NCBI RefSeq assembly: GCF_026619435.1
Contig: NZ_JAOVZQ010000001.1
Location: forward strand, 2,301,501 to 2,365,500
From: Hoeflea ulvae
GTDB taxonomy: Bacteria; Pseudomonadota; Alphaproteobacteria; Rhizobiales; Rhizobiaceae
DNA: 64,000 nucleotides
Direction of reading: 5' to 3'
Shown here: piece after piece, positions 1 through 7,828 of the stretch
How positions within the stretch are numbered: the first letter of the stretch is position 1
Layout: each line of letters opens with the position of its first letter
The notes under the pieces: model-generated
The model's database searches: none
The model's input: only the letters and a program-made list of their open reading frames with translations
What the model was told of the DNA's origin: nothing
Program-made: the position numbers and the translations under genes

Positions 1-74
1 TAGATCACCCCGCCGTCGGTTTGCGCCGCGGCTTTGGATGGTTTCGAAGATGTCGGGTTTGGCGTGCGAGTCAT
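1..74 (-). CDS. 5' end of a CDS leaving the window, probably excinuclease subunit C
   Basis: An open frame starts at an ATG on the minus strand and runs off the left edge. The visible 24 codons read MTRTPNPTSSKPSKAAAQTD followed by GGVI. Rhizobial UvrC proteins often have a variable, Ser/Pro/Ala-rich leader before a conserved GVYRM-containing GIY-YIG nuclease domain, and uvrC commonly lies next to an SDR gene like the one at 203-967. The conserved domain is not in the window, so the identity rests on position and leader style only. No strong ribosome binding site is visible. Confidence 0.35.
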   Translation of the reverse strand, partial: MTRTPNPTSSKPSKAAAQTDGGVI

Positions 75-202
75 TGAGTGATCTTATCCACTTCCGGCGC
101 AATGCGGGCAAGAGAGTGTTTTGCTCATCATCCTGTCATCTGGCGTCAGCAGCCCGGTTTATCAAGCGGGCCGGCCGTTCTGTCGCGGTTGATGCTGGAG
201 GT

Positions 203-967
203 CTACTCGCCGACGTCAATGACATCCGGAGTCTGCCAGGCCAGATGCTGACCGCCGTCAAGCGCGATCATCTGGCCGGTGATCGAGCCGGCCTGGTGCA
301 GGTAACGGATGGTGGCGCCGAATTCGGCCAGGTCCGGCCCGTGGCCGAGAGGCACCGCCGCGGATTGCCGGGCGAAATCGCTTTCCTTCTGGCGCTCATT
401 GGCGAGCGTCGGGCCGGGACCGATGGCATTGACCCGGATGCGCGGCGCCAGCGCCTGGGCCATGGTCTGCGTCGCCGTCCACAAGGCCGTCTTCGACAGC
501 GTGTAGGAGAAGAAATTCGGCGTCAGCTTCCACACCCGCTGGTCGATGATGTTGACGATCAGGCCGTCGCGGCCTTCGGGCAGGCTTGCCGCCATCGCCT
601 CGGCAAGAATGACCGGCGCCTTGAGATGAATGGCGAAATGCAGGTCGAACTGTTTCTCGTCGAAATCGCGCACCGAATCGTCTTCAAACACCGAGGCATT
701 GTTGACGATGATGTCAGGGAAACCGAGCCGCGCGCAGACTGTGCCATGGAGCTTGCGGACTGCGTCGGCGTCGGTGAGATCGGCCAGGAATACTTCCGCC
801 ACGCCGCCGCTGTCGCGGATCGAAGCGGCCACGGCTTCGGCTTCCCTGCCGCTTGTATTGGCATGGATGGCGATGTGGTAGCCGCGCGCGGCCAGATCCA
901 TCGCGATGGCCTTGCCGATCCGGCGACCGGCGCCCGTCACCAGAACAGTCCCTGTCGCAGATGTCAT
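203..967 (-). CDS. SDR family oxidoreductase
   Basis: A 254-residue classical-length short-chain dehydrogenase. The Rossmann glycine motif TGAGRRIG is at residues 11-18, NNAS is near residue 90, and the YxxxK pair is Y155/K159 (YTLSK). The place normally held by the catalytic serine reads NIIDQRVW, as in pteridine-reductase or FolM-like members rather than typical sugar or fatty-acid SDRs. A NAD(P)H-dependent reductase of a pterin-like or unknown carbonyl substrate is therefore plausible. The C-terminus has the usual SITGQMIALDGGQHL segment. It is co-directional with the antiporter gene upstream (gap about 45 bp) and may be co-transcribed. The substrate cannot be assigned from sequence. Confidence 0.88.
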   Translation of the reverse strand: MTSATGTVLVTGAGRRIGKAIAMDLAARGYHIAIHANTSGREAEAVAASIRDSGGVAEVFLADLTDADAVRKLHGTVCARLGFPDIIVNNASVFEDDSVRDFDEKQFDLHFAIHLKAPVILAEAMAASLPEGRDGLIVNIIDQRVWKLTPNFFSYTLSKTALWTATQTMAQALAPRIRVNAIGPGPTLANERQKESDFARQSAAVPLGHGPDLAEFGATIRYLHQAGSITGQMIALDGGQHLAWQTPDVIDVGE

Positions 968-1012
968 GCTGTTTCCCGGGTTGCGCCTGCCGTCGGGGGC
1001 GGTCGGCTGGTC

Positions 1013-1951
1013 TTAGAACACTGAAAAGATATAGGCCGCAAACACCAGAAGCATAGCCGTGCCGCCAAGCTTTTTGATCGGCACGTTCCAATGCGCCAGT
1101 CCGACCACGAGCAAGCCGGCGGCGAGCATCACCCACATGTCGATCGAGGTGATGCGCGGATCCACCTGAAGCGGCAGGATCACCGAGGTGCCGCCGAGAA
1201 TCAGGCCGATGTTGAAAATGTTGGAGCCGACCACATTGCCGATCGCCACCGCACCGGATTTGCGCCAGGCGGCCATCACCGATGTCACCAGTTCCGGCAG
1301 CGAGGTGCCGATGGCGACAATGGTCAGCCCGATCACGGTTTCCGAGGCGCCGAGCATCCGCGCGATATGGGAGGCGCCGTTCACCGTCAGCCAGGCGCCG
1401 AGGGGCAGGCCGATCAGTCCGCCCAGGATGAAAGCAGCGGTCTTCCAGTTTTCCTGGGGAACATCGGCGACGTCATTATGATAGTCCGGCGCCGGGCCCA
1501 TGTCGCATTCCCGTGCTGCCTTGATCTGCCAGCCGAGATAGGAGCCCATCATGACCAGCAGGATGGCGCCGTCGAGCCGGCTGAGCGGACCGAACCACAT
1601 CATCACCATCAGCGTCAGCGTCATGAAGATCATCACCGCCAGCGACATGCCGATGCCCTTTTCGCGGCAACTGATGCTCATCAGCAAGGCCGGGCCGCCC
1701 AGCACCAGCAGCACATTGGCAATGTTGGAGCCAACCACATTGCCCAGGGCAATGCCGGAAACGCCGTCAAAGGCGGCCTGGAGCGAAACGAAAAGTTCCG
1801 GAGCCGAGGTTCCGAAGGCAACGATGGTCAGACCGATGATCAGCGGGTCGATTGACAGTTTCTCCGCAAGCGCCACAGCGCCTCGCACCAGATAGTCGCC
1901 TGCGAAGACAAGGACGATCAGGCCCGCGATCAGGGTCAAAATGCTCAGCAT
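1013..1951 (-). CDS. Calcium/sodium antiporter (CaCA family, YrbG-like)
   Basis: A 312-residue inner-membrane protein made of two homologous halves, as expected for the Ca2+/cation antiporter superfamily. Each half carries the ion-binding alpha repeat: GTSAPELFVSLQAAF and GNVVGSNIANVLLVLG in the first half, GTSLPELVTSVMAAW and GNVVGSNIFNIGLILG in the second. The acidic residue of each PEL motif is the expected cation ligand. About ten hydrophobic segments are visible. It probably exchanges Na+ or H+ for Ca2+ across the inner membrane. It precedes the SDR gene on the same strand, and its start codon faces the promoter region of the outer-membrane protein gene. Confidence 0.93.
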   Translation of the reverse strand: MLSILTLIAGLIVLVFAGDYLVRGAVALAEKLSIDPLIIGLTIVAFGTSAPELFVSLQAAFDGVSGIALGNVVGSNIANVLLVLGGPALLMSISCREKGIGMSLAVMIFMTLTLMVMMWFGPLSRLDGAILLVMMGSYLGWQIKAARECDMGPAPDYHNDVADVPQENWKTAAFILGGLIGLPLGAWLTVNGASHIARMLGASETVIGLTIVAIGTSLPELVTSVMAAWRKSGAVAIGNVVGSNIFNIGLILGGTSVILPLQVDPRITSIDMWVMLAAGLLVVGLAHWNVPIKKLGGTAMLLVFAAYIFSVF

Positions 1952-2259
1952 GCCGGGGAATCAACACTCTCGGTTTGGAATTGGGTGAGTCCACATATAG
2001 GCGACGCAATTCTGTAAGCAATGGATACAAGCAGATGCAGCCATTCGGGCAGAGCCGGGCGGCCCCGGCGGGCGCCGATTTTGTTGCACGAAAGCAACAG
2101 TCCGGACTGCCCTTTTTCTGCCGCTGTGTTTCCACATTCCCGCTTCGTCCCCGCCGCAATCGGTCTCCATCTTGTGGGCTGTCAGAGGCGACCTTCCCAC
2201 CCGTCTCGACATTTCAGGTCCACGGCCCGTTCGTGGCCGGAACAACCAAGGAGAATAAA
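1952..2259. other. Divergent intergenic region between antiporter and outer-membrane protein genes
   Basis: This 308-bp gap must hold the promoters for both flanking genes. I see one short inverted repeat, TGTTGC at 2082-2087 and GCAACA at 2094-2099, and an AAGGAG ribosome binding site at 2248-2253. I could not fix a convincing -35/-10 pair and see no coding capacity. Confidence 0.5.
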
Positions 2260-2898
2260 ATGCGTATTCGTAAACTGGCACTGCTGGCAGCAGCCTTTTC
2301 CGTGTCGCTCGCCGGCCCCGTGCTGGCCGCGGACGCGATCATGGAACAGCCCCCGGAAGCACCGATTGCTGAGATTGCACCCCAGACCTTCATGTGGTCG
2401 GGTGGTTACGTCGGCGGTTACGGTGAGTACAAGTGGGGCGAGTTCGACGCTGTTGCTGGCCAGAGCGCTGACGGTTTCGGCGGTGGCGTCTACGGCGGCT
2501 ACAACTGGCAGTCAGACAATATCGTCTATGGTGCTGAAGCCGACGTCGGCTATTCCGGCGCTGACTTCTCTGCTGGCGCCGCAAGCGGCGAGCAGGGTTT
2601 CAACGGCTCGCTGCGTGCCCGCATCGGTATGGATATGAACCCGTTCATGATCTATGCCACCGGCGGTATCGCTGCGACGGAAGCTGAACTCACCAATGCT
2701 GCTGGTTCCGACACCAACACGCATGTCGGCTGGACAGCCGGCGCCGGTGCAGAAGCCTTCGTCACCGAGAACATCACCACACGTATCGAGTATCGCTACA
2801 CCGATTATCAGTCGCAGGACTACAACCTCGGCGGCACCAATGTGTCGTCCGGTTTCGACGATCATTCGGTCCGTCTCGGCGTTGGCATGAAGTTCTGA
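2260..2898 (+). CDS. Outer-membrane beta-barrel protein (Omp25/RopB-like porin family)
   Basis: A 212-residue exported protein. The start at 2260 is chosen because AAGGAG lies 6 bases upstream and the encoded N-terminus is a textbook signal peptide (MRIRKLALLAAAFSVSLAGP, cleavage after VLA before ADA). The frame is open upstream, but that part is not export-like. The mature part alternates aromatic and glycine residues (WSGGYVGGYGEYKWGEF), contains GAEADVGYSGAD and RIEYRYTDY strands, and ends HSVRLGVGMKF with the terminal phenylalanine that directs Bam insertion. This fits the eight-stranded Omp25/Omp31/RopB family of Rhizobiales. Probably an abundant structural surface protein. It is monocistronic and followed by a strong terminator. 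Confidence 0.92.
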   Translation: MRIRKLALLAAAFSVSLAGPVLAADAIMEQPPEAPIAEIAPQTFMWSGGYVGGYGEYKWGEFDAVAGQSADGFGGGVYGGYNWQSDNIVYGAEADVGYSGADFSAGAASGEQGFNGSLRARIGMDMNPFMIYATGGIAATEAELTNAAGSDTNTHVGWTAGAGAEAFVTENITTRIEYRYTDYQSQDYNLGGTNVSSGFDDHSVRLGVGMKF

Positions 2899-2925
2899 TC
2901 CGTCAGAACCTGAAACTGAAAAAAC

Positions 2926-2960
2926 AGAAGCCCGGACGAGACATCGTCCGGGCTTCTTTC
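2926..2960 (+). terminator. Rho-independent terminator of the outer-membrane protein gene
   Basis: A perfect 14-bp stem (arms 2926-2939 and 2944-2957) with a GACA loop is followed by a short T-rich tract. It lies 28 bases after the stop codon. Confidence 0.92.
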
Positions 2961-3029
2961 GTTGTGGAATGTCTTGCAAGCACAGCCCCACCGCCTGCCG
3001 GTCCGGAGGTGGCGCCTGTGTGCTCGGTC

Positions 3030-3683
3030 TCAGCCACGCATCTGCGTCAGCTGCTTGAGGATGCTGGTGTAGTTCTCGGTGCCCTGGGCGCCGGTGACCA
3101 GGTGCTTGCGGTCAAACACCACCGCTGGCACGCCGGAAATGCCCTGCTGGACCCAGAAGCTTTCCTTCTGCCGCACCTCTTGCGCATAACGCTGGTCTTC
3201 CAGCACTGCCCTTGCTTCTGCAGCATCCAGGCCGATGCTCTCTGCCACATCGACCAGCACGGCGATGTCGGAGAGATCGCGGCGGTCGGTGAAATGGGCG
3301 GCAAACAGTGCCTGTTCCAGATCATGGCTGCGGCCCTGGGTTTCCGCCCAATGGATCAGTTGGTGGGTGTTGAAGGTGTTGTGCATTCGCATGTCGTCGG
3401 CAAAGTTGAACGCGAATCCGAGGTCCTTGCCAAGTTCGGTCAGCCTGGCGCGGCTTTCCAGCGACTGCTCGCGCGTGCTGCCGTATTTCTCGGTGATGTG
3501 CTCGCCGAGATTCTGGCCCTCGGGCGGCATTTCGGGATTGAGCTCGAACGGGTGCCAGTGGATTTCATGGGCGATGCCGGTGTCTTCCAGCGCCTGCGCC
3601 AATTGCCGGTAGCCGACGATGCACCAGGGGCAGACAACGTCTGAGACGATGTCGATCCGCAGCGGCTGGGTTTGGTCTGTCAT
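3030..3683 (-). CDS. DsbA family oxidoreductase (FrnE-like)
   Basis: A 217-residue thioredoxin-fold protein with an inserted helical domain. The redox site is C18-P-W-C21 immediately after the first strand (RIDIVSDVVCPWC). The cis-proline segment GISGVPAVVFDRKHLVTGAQ lies near the C-terminus. There is no signal peptide, so unlike periplasmic DsbA it should act in the cytoplasm, as FrnE does in stress-linked disulfide chemistry. Length and motif order match the FrnE/2-hydroxychromene isomerase-like branch, and presence of both cysteines favours oxidoreductase over isomerase. It converges on the outer-membrane protein gene and stands alone. The physiological substrate is unknown. Confidence 0.9.
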   Translation of the reverse strand: MTDQTQPLRIDIVSDVVCPWCIVGYRQLAQALEDTGIAHEIHWHPFELNPEMPPEGQNLGEHITEKYGSTREQSLESRARLTELGKDLGFAFNFADDMRMHNTFNTHQLIHWAETQGRSHDLEQALFAAHFTDRRDLSDIAVLVDVAESIGLDAAEARAVLEDQRYAQEVRQKESFWVQQGISGVPAVVFDRKHLVTGAQGTENYTSILKQLTQMRG

Positions 3684-3761
3684 GTTCGGTCCTGTCGTCT
3701 GAAGTTTGATTGGTGATTGCTGTCTCAGGTAATGCGTGAATTCGAAAATTCCAGCGCTGCC

Positions 3762-4178
3762 CTAGCGCCCGGCAACGCCGCGCTCGCCCCGCCACCATTT
3801 GACCGCGTCGGGATAGTCGAACATCAGCGACAGCAGATCGGTGGCAAACAGGCCCCATAGATAGAGCCCATAAGCGCCCGCAAGCGGCTGGATCCAGATG
3901 ATGAGCACCAGAAGCGCGCTCCACGGCAGCAGATGCGGCACGGCCATCAGCTTGGAAAAGCCCCGCTCGTGCAGCATCACCGGCAGATTGGCGAGCATGG
4001 CGCCATTGGCGAGCATGGCCACCCAGACGCCCATCGGCTCATCCATGAAGGCGACGCTGGCCGCATTGACCGGCACCAGCACGAAAGCCACCCAGATCTG
4101 CACCCAGCCGGGCAGGGACCGGTAGGAATGCCAAATCTCCGCGATCAGCGATTTCGGCCGGGCGGATGCTGAGCGCAT
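3762..4178 (-). CDS. Small integral membrane protein of unknown function
   Basis: A 138-residue protein with about four hydrophobic segments (WVQIWVAFVLVPVNAASVAF, MGVWVAMLANGAML, LLPWSALLVLIIWI, YGLYLWGLFATDLLSLMF). The start at 4178 is preferred over one 20 codons upstream because AAAGGA lies about 8 bases before it and the upstream extension (GPGPTGSAHPG) is not membrane-like. The C-terminus is basic and tryptophan-rich (DAVKWWRGERG). It lies 65 bp downstream of the AhpD-like gene on the same strand and may be in its TetR-controlled transcript. I do not recognise the family. Confidence 0.75.
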   Translation of the reverse strand: MRSASARPKSLIAEIWHSYRSLPGWVQIWVAFVLVPVNAASVAFMDEPMGVWVAMLANGAMLANLPVMLHERGFSKLMAVPHLLPWSALLVLIIWIQPLAGAYGLYLWGLFATDLLSLMFDYPDAVKWWRGERGVAGR

Positions 4179-4243
4179 GGACTTGATCCTTTGCTTGGTT
4201 CCAGGATGCGCGGACCCGGTCGGTCCGGGCCCGCGCAATCAGG

Positions 4244-4798
4244 TCAGGCGGCTTTCTGCCAGCCGAATTTCTCGAACGGCGCGTCGACCGGCGTCTGCGC
4301 CAGATGGTTGGTGTAGTTCGACATCACCTTCTGGGCGACACCCAGAACCACTTCGAGAATATGACGCTTGCTGAAGCCGGCATCAAGGAAAGCCTGCACT
4401 GCCGCTTCGTCGACATTGCCGCGGCCGCGCACAACGCTGAGCGTGAAGCTGCGCAAGGCTTCCAGATGCGCGTTGGGCAGCGGCGTTTCATTGCGCAGCG
4501 CCTCGGTGATCGCGTCATCGACCTTCATGCTCTTGGCGATGCCGGTATGGGCCGGAACGCAATAGTGGCAGGCATGCTCGACATTGACGGTCTGCCAGAC
4601 GACGGTCAGCTCGTCCTTGTTGAAGCTCGAATTGAGGAACTGCTCGTGCAGGAACTGGTAGCCGGCAAGAAGGCCGGGGGCTTCGGCCATCGTTGCATGC
4701 AGTCCGGGGATCATGCCGAACTGTTTCATCGAATTGGCAAGCAGGGGCTTGCTGTCTTCAGGGGCTGTGGTCTCGGTGTGAAGCGGAAAGTCGGTCAT
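4244..4798 (-). CDS. Carboxymuconolactone decarboxylase (AhpD-like) family protein
   Basis: A 184-residue helical protein of the CMD/AhpD superfamily. The signature EHACHYCVPAHTGIAK carries a CxxC pair plus downstream His, the arrangement used by AhpD-type alkylhydroperoxidases for thiol chemistry. The start at 4798 is chosen for the GAGGAGAT ribosome binding site just before it, not the in-frame ATG 24 codons upstream, which lies inside the operator region. It is divergently transcribed from a TetR regulator with two palindromes between them, so induction by a small molecule relieving TetR repression is likely. The role may be peroxide or electrophile detoxification; the actual substrate is not evident. 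Confidence 0.87.
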   Translation of the reverse strand: MTDFPLHTETTAPEDSKPLLANSMKQFGMIPGLHATMAEAPGLLAGYQFLHEQFLNSSFNKDELTVVWQTVNVEHACHYCVPAHTGIAKSMKVDDAITEALRNETPLPNAHLEALRSFTLSVVRGRGNVDEAAVQAFLDAGFSKRHILEVVLGVAQKVMSNYTNHLAQTPVDAPFEKFGWQKAA

Positions 4799-4858
4799 CA
4801 CTATCTCCTCGGGAGTAAAGGTTGCGCCCGGTTCGGACGTCGCCTCTATATGTTCGCT

Positions 4859-4898
4859 TTGAGTGATCACTCAATAGCTGAATTGAGCGATCACTCAA
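4859..4898. promoter_or_regulatory. Twin TetR operators between the AhpD-like gene and tetR
   Basis: Two 16-bp palindromes lie in tandem: TTGAGTGATCACTCAA at 4859-4874 is perfect, and TTGAGCGATCACTCAA at 4883-4898 differs at one base. They are 24 bp apart centre to centre, a spacing that puts two TetR dimers on nearly the same DNA face. They sit in the divergent promoter region, so autorepression plus repression of the AhpD-like gene is the natural reading. Confidence 0.85.
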
Positions 4899-4962
4899 AG
4901 TTGATTAGCGGCCGATCGGGGAAGGGCGGGACAAATCGCGAAAAAATGCCTATCTAGGAAGC

Positions 4963-5589
4963 ATGAAACGCGCACGACCATATGACCGCGACACCGCACT
5001 GGATGCGGCGGTTGAGCTGTTCTGGACCAAGGGCTATCACGCCACCTCGCTGAAGGATCTCGAGGTGGCGCTCAACATGAAGCCGGGCAGCATCTATGCG
5101 GCCTTCTCCAGCAAGCAGGCGCTCTATCTGGCCGCGCTGGAGCGCTATTTCGAAACATCCCGCACCGCGTTTGCGTCCGGGCTGCAAAACCAGATGTCGC
5201 CGCTCAAGGCCCTGTCCGATTACCTGCTGCAGCTTGCCCGTTCGCGCTCGGAGGATCCGAAGGGCCGCGCCTGCATGCTGATCAAGACGCTGATTGATAC
5301 GGGTTCGACCGACGCCACGATCTCCGGCAAGGCCAATGCCTATCTCGAGGACATCCAGGCTGATTTCGCCGCGGCGTTCGACCGCGCCAAGCAAATCGGC
5401 GAACTTCCCCAGGAACTCGATTCAAGGCGTCTGGCCCGGCGCTACCAGTCGAATATCAACGCGCTCAGGATCGAACTGCATCGCGGAATGCCGCAAGACG
5501 AGATCCTGGCCCTGGCCGAGGATATGGTCGATGATCTCGAGCGGCTGCGGCCAAAACCGGCCCAGCCCCGGATCAGCACGCCGGTCTGA
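4963..5589 (+). CDS. TetR/AcrR family transcriptional regulator
   Basis: A 208-residue regulator. The N-terminal helix-turn-helix domain is clear: ALDAAVELFWTKGYHATSLKDLEVALNMKPGSIYAAFSSKQALY, about residues 10-55. The all-helical C-terminal half is the ligand-binding and dimerisation domain and includes GRACMLIKTLIDTGSTDATI, which resembles the TetR_C groups around NemR and AcuR. It is transcribed away from the AhpD-like gene with twin palindromic operators between them, so it should repress both promoters until an inducer binds. The cysteine in the ligand domain could sense electrophiles, but that is only an inference. Confidence 0.93.
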   Translation: MKRARPYDRDTALDAAVELFWTKGYHATSLKDLEVALNMKPGSIYAAFSSKQALYLAALERYFETSRTAFASGLQNQMSPLKALSDYLLQLARSRSEDPKGRACMLIKTLIDTGSTDATISGKANAYLEDIQADFAAAFDRAKQIGELPQELDSRRLARRYQSNINALRIELHRGMPQDEILALAEDMVDDLERLRPKPAQPRISTPV

Positions 5590-5601
5590 CCCGCCGACGC
5601 A

Positions 5602-5988
5602 TCAAAATTGAGCAGGCGCCCATCGGGTCCACAGCACGAAGCCGGCCCAGATCGCATTGGCCACCAGCAGGCAGAAAACCGCGAAGGATCCAAGGTCCTT
5701 GGCGTGTTTTGCCATGATCGAATAGTCAGGCGAGGCATGGTCGGTGATTTCTTCGATCGCCGTGTTCAGCGCCTCGATCGAGACGGTCAGCAAATAGAGC
5801 AGGATCGCCCCGACAAAGCCCCAGAGCGGCGCACCGGCAAACCCAAAAACCACGAGGACGAGCGAAAAGGCCAGCGTCTCGTGCTGGAACGCGGTCTCGC
5901 GCCACAACCGCCGGACCCCGCCCAGGGAGTAACGGGCGGCCGCAAACACATGGCCGATTCCGCCCTGTTTTTGCGGCCGTTCGCTCAC
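5602..5988 (-). CDS. dgkA: Diacylglycerol kinase
   Basis: A 128-residue prokaryotic DagK-family enzyme that phosphorylates diacylglycerol to phosphatidic acid in the inner membrane, recycling lipid released by envelope biosynthesis. The catalytic signature EALNTAIEEITD is at residues 72-83, with hydrophobic helices around it (LAFSLVLVVFGF, WGFVGAILLYLLTVSI and a C-terminal one). I place the start at a GTG that overlaps the stop of the upstream GST gene in a GTGA arrangement. That gives the normal family length; a longer frame running to an ATG at 6075 lies wholly inside the GST gene. Translational coupling to the GST is likely. Confidence 0.9.
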   Translation of the reverse strand: MSERPQKQGGIGHVFAAARYSLGGVRRLWRETAFQHETLAFSLVLVVFGFAGAPLWGFVGAILLYLLTVSIEALNTAIEEITDHASPDYSIMAKHAKDLGSFAVFCLLVANAIWAGFVLWTRWAPAQF

Positions 5989-6581
5989 GCCTTTGGCCGC
6001 ATCGCGTCCAGTTCCGGAAAATTGCCGGCGAATTTCGCGTTCCAGCGTTTGAGCTTGGGGCGGCCGCGTTCCCATTGCCCGGCAAAGCGCAGGCCGAGAT
6101 AGGCCATCAGCGCTGCCAGCGCAAAATGCCCGCCATTGAGGGATTTTGTCGTCCGCGGCAGGTTGGCTTCGAGGTAATCAAGCCCGCGGGTAACCTTGGT
6201 CCACTGCCTGTCGATCCATTCCTGGTGGATTTTTTCTTCCGGCCGGAAGCGGCGCTCATACATGATCACCAGCAGGCAATCGCAGATGCCGTCGCACAGC
6301 GCTTCCAGAACCTCGACATCGGTGCGCTTGGCCGCATTGCGCGGGTAAAGCCGCTTGCCGCCGGCGCGGTCGAGAAACTGCATGATCGCCCGGCTGTCAT
6401 AGATCGACTGGCCTTCATCGGTGATCAGGGTCGGTATCTTGCCCAGCGGATTGCTGTCGATCAGCTCGCCTTCGAGCGCATTGGTGTCGGTGAGCACGCC
6501 GTCGGCGTCGATGCCCGCGAACTTGGCAGCCATCCGCACCTTTGCGGAATAGGGCGAGGCGGGGGAGTAAAGGATTTTCAT
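5985..6581 (-). CDS. Glutathione S-transferase family protein
   Basis: A 198-residue two-domain GST. The thioredoxin-like N-terminal domain begins MKILYSPASPYSAKVRMAAKFAG, with the SPYS segment where the glutathione-activating Ser/Tyr/Cys lies, and the ligand motif PLGKIPTLITDEGQSIYDSRAIMQFLD around residues 47-73 has the cis-proline and the ES-like SIYDSR. The C-terminal half is helical. It conjugates or handles glutathione-linked small molecules in the cytoplasm; the substrate is unknown. Its last codon overlaps the dgkA start, so the two form an operon. Confidence 0.9.
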   Translation of the reverse strand: MKILYSPASPYSAKVRMAAKFAGIDADGVLTDTNALEGELIDSNPLGKIPTLITDEGQSIYDSRAIMQFLDRAGGKRLYPRNAAKRTDVEVLEALCDGICDCLLVIMYERRFRPEEKIHQEWIDRQWTKVTRGLDYLEANLPRTTKSLNGGHFALAALMAYLGLRFAGQWERGRPKLKRWNAKFAGNFPELDAMRPKA

Positions 6582-6620
6582 GGATCAGGTCTTTCGTGGT
6601 TTTCAAACAGGCGGCGCTGG

Positions 6621-7325
6621 TCAGTCGGGCTCGGGAACCTCGAGATTGGTGGCCCTGCAGCCACCCCGGTCGACATCGCCGCAGGCGCGGAAATCCAGCG
6701 ATGGCGTCAGGCATATGCGGACTTCGCGCAGCATCCCGCGCGTACATGATATGGCAATGCCGTCGCCCGCCATGCCGGGATTGGCCCCGACAAAGGCTGC
6801 TTCCGCCTCCATCGCGTCCATCTGCGCCGGCAAATTGCTCATCGAAAACTCTGCCGGGACCCTCACCCGGTCGCTGGCGGCGCGCAGCACGCGGAAATAA
6901 TCCTTTTGCGACAGGCCGGAGCAGGAGCCGTGCTTGCGCCACTGGTGCCCGATCAGGCCCATCGAAGGGACGATGTCGGTGTAGTCGCGCCCCAGGCTGG
7001 ACGGCACCCTGTCGGGCTCGCCGGTCGCGCAGAATTCGGGGTAGCCCTTCTCGAATTGCGGCCACAGCCCGTGAATGACGAACCGCAAGTCGCGATCCTC
7101 GTCACATTGCTGCTGATTGGCGCCTGCGCCCTCGATCTCGCAATAGGCCGGCGACCATGACATGGCCAGCACGTAGAAATCGAACCCGGTGCCCAGCGGC
7201 AGATCCGCAGGCACTGAAACCGCCGCCCCGGTGTCGGCCTGCGCCGGCGGGGCGCCATCGTCGGAGCAGGCGGCAAGCACGAGCACCGCCAAAACCAGGA
7301 TCGATCTGATCAGCATGGCGTGCAT
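6621..7325 (-). CDS. Ribonuclease T2 family protein, probable lipoprotein
   Basis: A 234-residue secreted ribonuclease. Both catalytic boxes are intact: CAS1 FVIHGLWPQF with its histidine, and CAS2 GHQWRKHGSCSG with the His/Lys/His cluster. The N-terminus is a signal sequence ending in a lipobox (LVLAACSDDG, Cys20), so the enzyme is probably anchored on the periplasmic side of a membrane. T2 enzymes cleave single-stranded RNA through 2',3'-cyclic phosphates and in bacteria serve RNA scavenging. Starts at 7355, 7325 and 7316 are possible; none has a good ribosome binding site. I use 7325 because it avoids overlap with the gene upstream, on the same strand, while keeping the full signal. Confidence 0.9.
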   Translation of the reverse strand: MHAMLIRSILVLAVLVLAACSDDGAPPAQADTGAAVSVPADLPLGTGFDFYVLAMSWSPAYCEIEGAGANQQQCDEDRDLRFVIHGLWPQFEKGYPEFCATGEPDRVPSSLGRDYTDIVPSMGLIGHQWRKHGSCSGLSQKDYFRVLRAASDRVRVPAEFSMSNLPAQMDAMEAEAAFVGANPGMAGDGIAISCTRGMLREVRICLTPSLDFRACGDVDRGGCRATNLEVPEPD

Positions 7326-7336
7326 CAGGCGTGCAA

Positions 7337-7759
7337 TCAGCGGACCGAGCGGCACCAGGCGCCGTAAACCTTGAGCGGATCAAGCCCGGAGATGCAGAAT
7401 TCCAGATTGTCGCGCAGGCCGGCAAATCCCATGCCGCCTTCGATCAGCCACCAGATCGGGCGCTTGCTGCCGTCATTCATGCGCGCGGTGCCGTGGCAAT
7501 AGAGCCGCGGGATCGACCAGTACTGGTCACCGATGCGGCTCTTGTTGCGGTGCGGCTGTTCGATCTGCTCGATGGCGAGACCGCGCTGCAACACATGGGT
7601 GTCGGTCCAGACAAAGCGCTTCTGGATATGGGTGAGTACCTGTGGCGCATCGCAAGACGGGAAATTGCCGCCGGTGAAGGCCGCAGCGGGGCTGACAAAG
7701 CCCGAAAGCGACATGCCGAAGGCCACGGTGAATGCAAGGATCAAGCTCTTCATGGTCAT
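7337..7759 (-). CDS. Secreted protein of unknown function
   Basis: A 140-residue protein with an N-terminal signal peptide (MTMKSLILAFTVAFGMSLSG, cleavage probably after PAAA). The start at 7759 follows GGAGAA at good spacing. The mature part contains five cysteines and a tryptophan-rich stretch (RPIWWLIEGGMGFAGLRDN), which suggests a disulfide-stabilised periplasmic protein. It is directly upstream of the RNase T2 gene on the same strand with a gap of only about 11 bp, so the two are likely co-transcribed and may act in the same compartment. I do not recognise a named domain. Confidence 0.82.
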   Translation of the reverse strand: MTMKSLILAFTVAFGMSLSGFVSPAAAFTGGNFPSCDAPQVLTHIQKRFVWTDTHVLQRGLAIEQIEQPHRNKSRIGDQYWSIPRLYCHGTARMNDGSKRPIWWLIEGGMGFAGLRDNLEFCISGLDPLKVYGAWCRSVR

Positions 7760-7828
7760 AACGGTTCTCCAAACGGGATGCGAGTCACGGTATAAGGCGT
7801 GCCACCGCCTTTGGGCAAGCAGCAAGGC

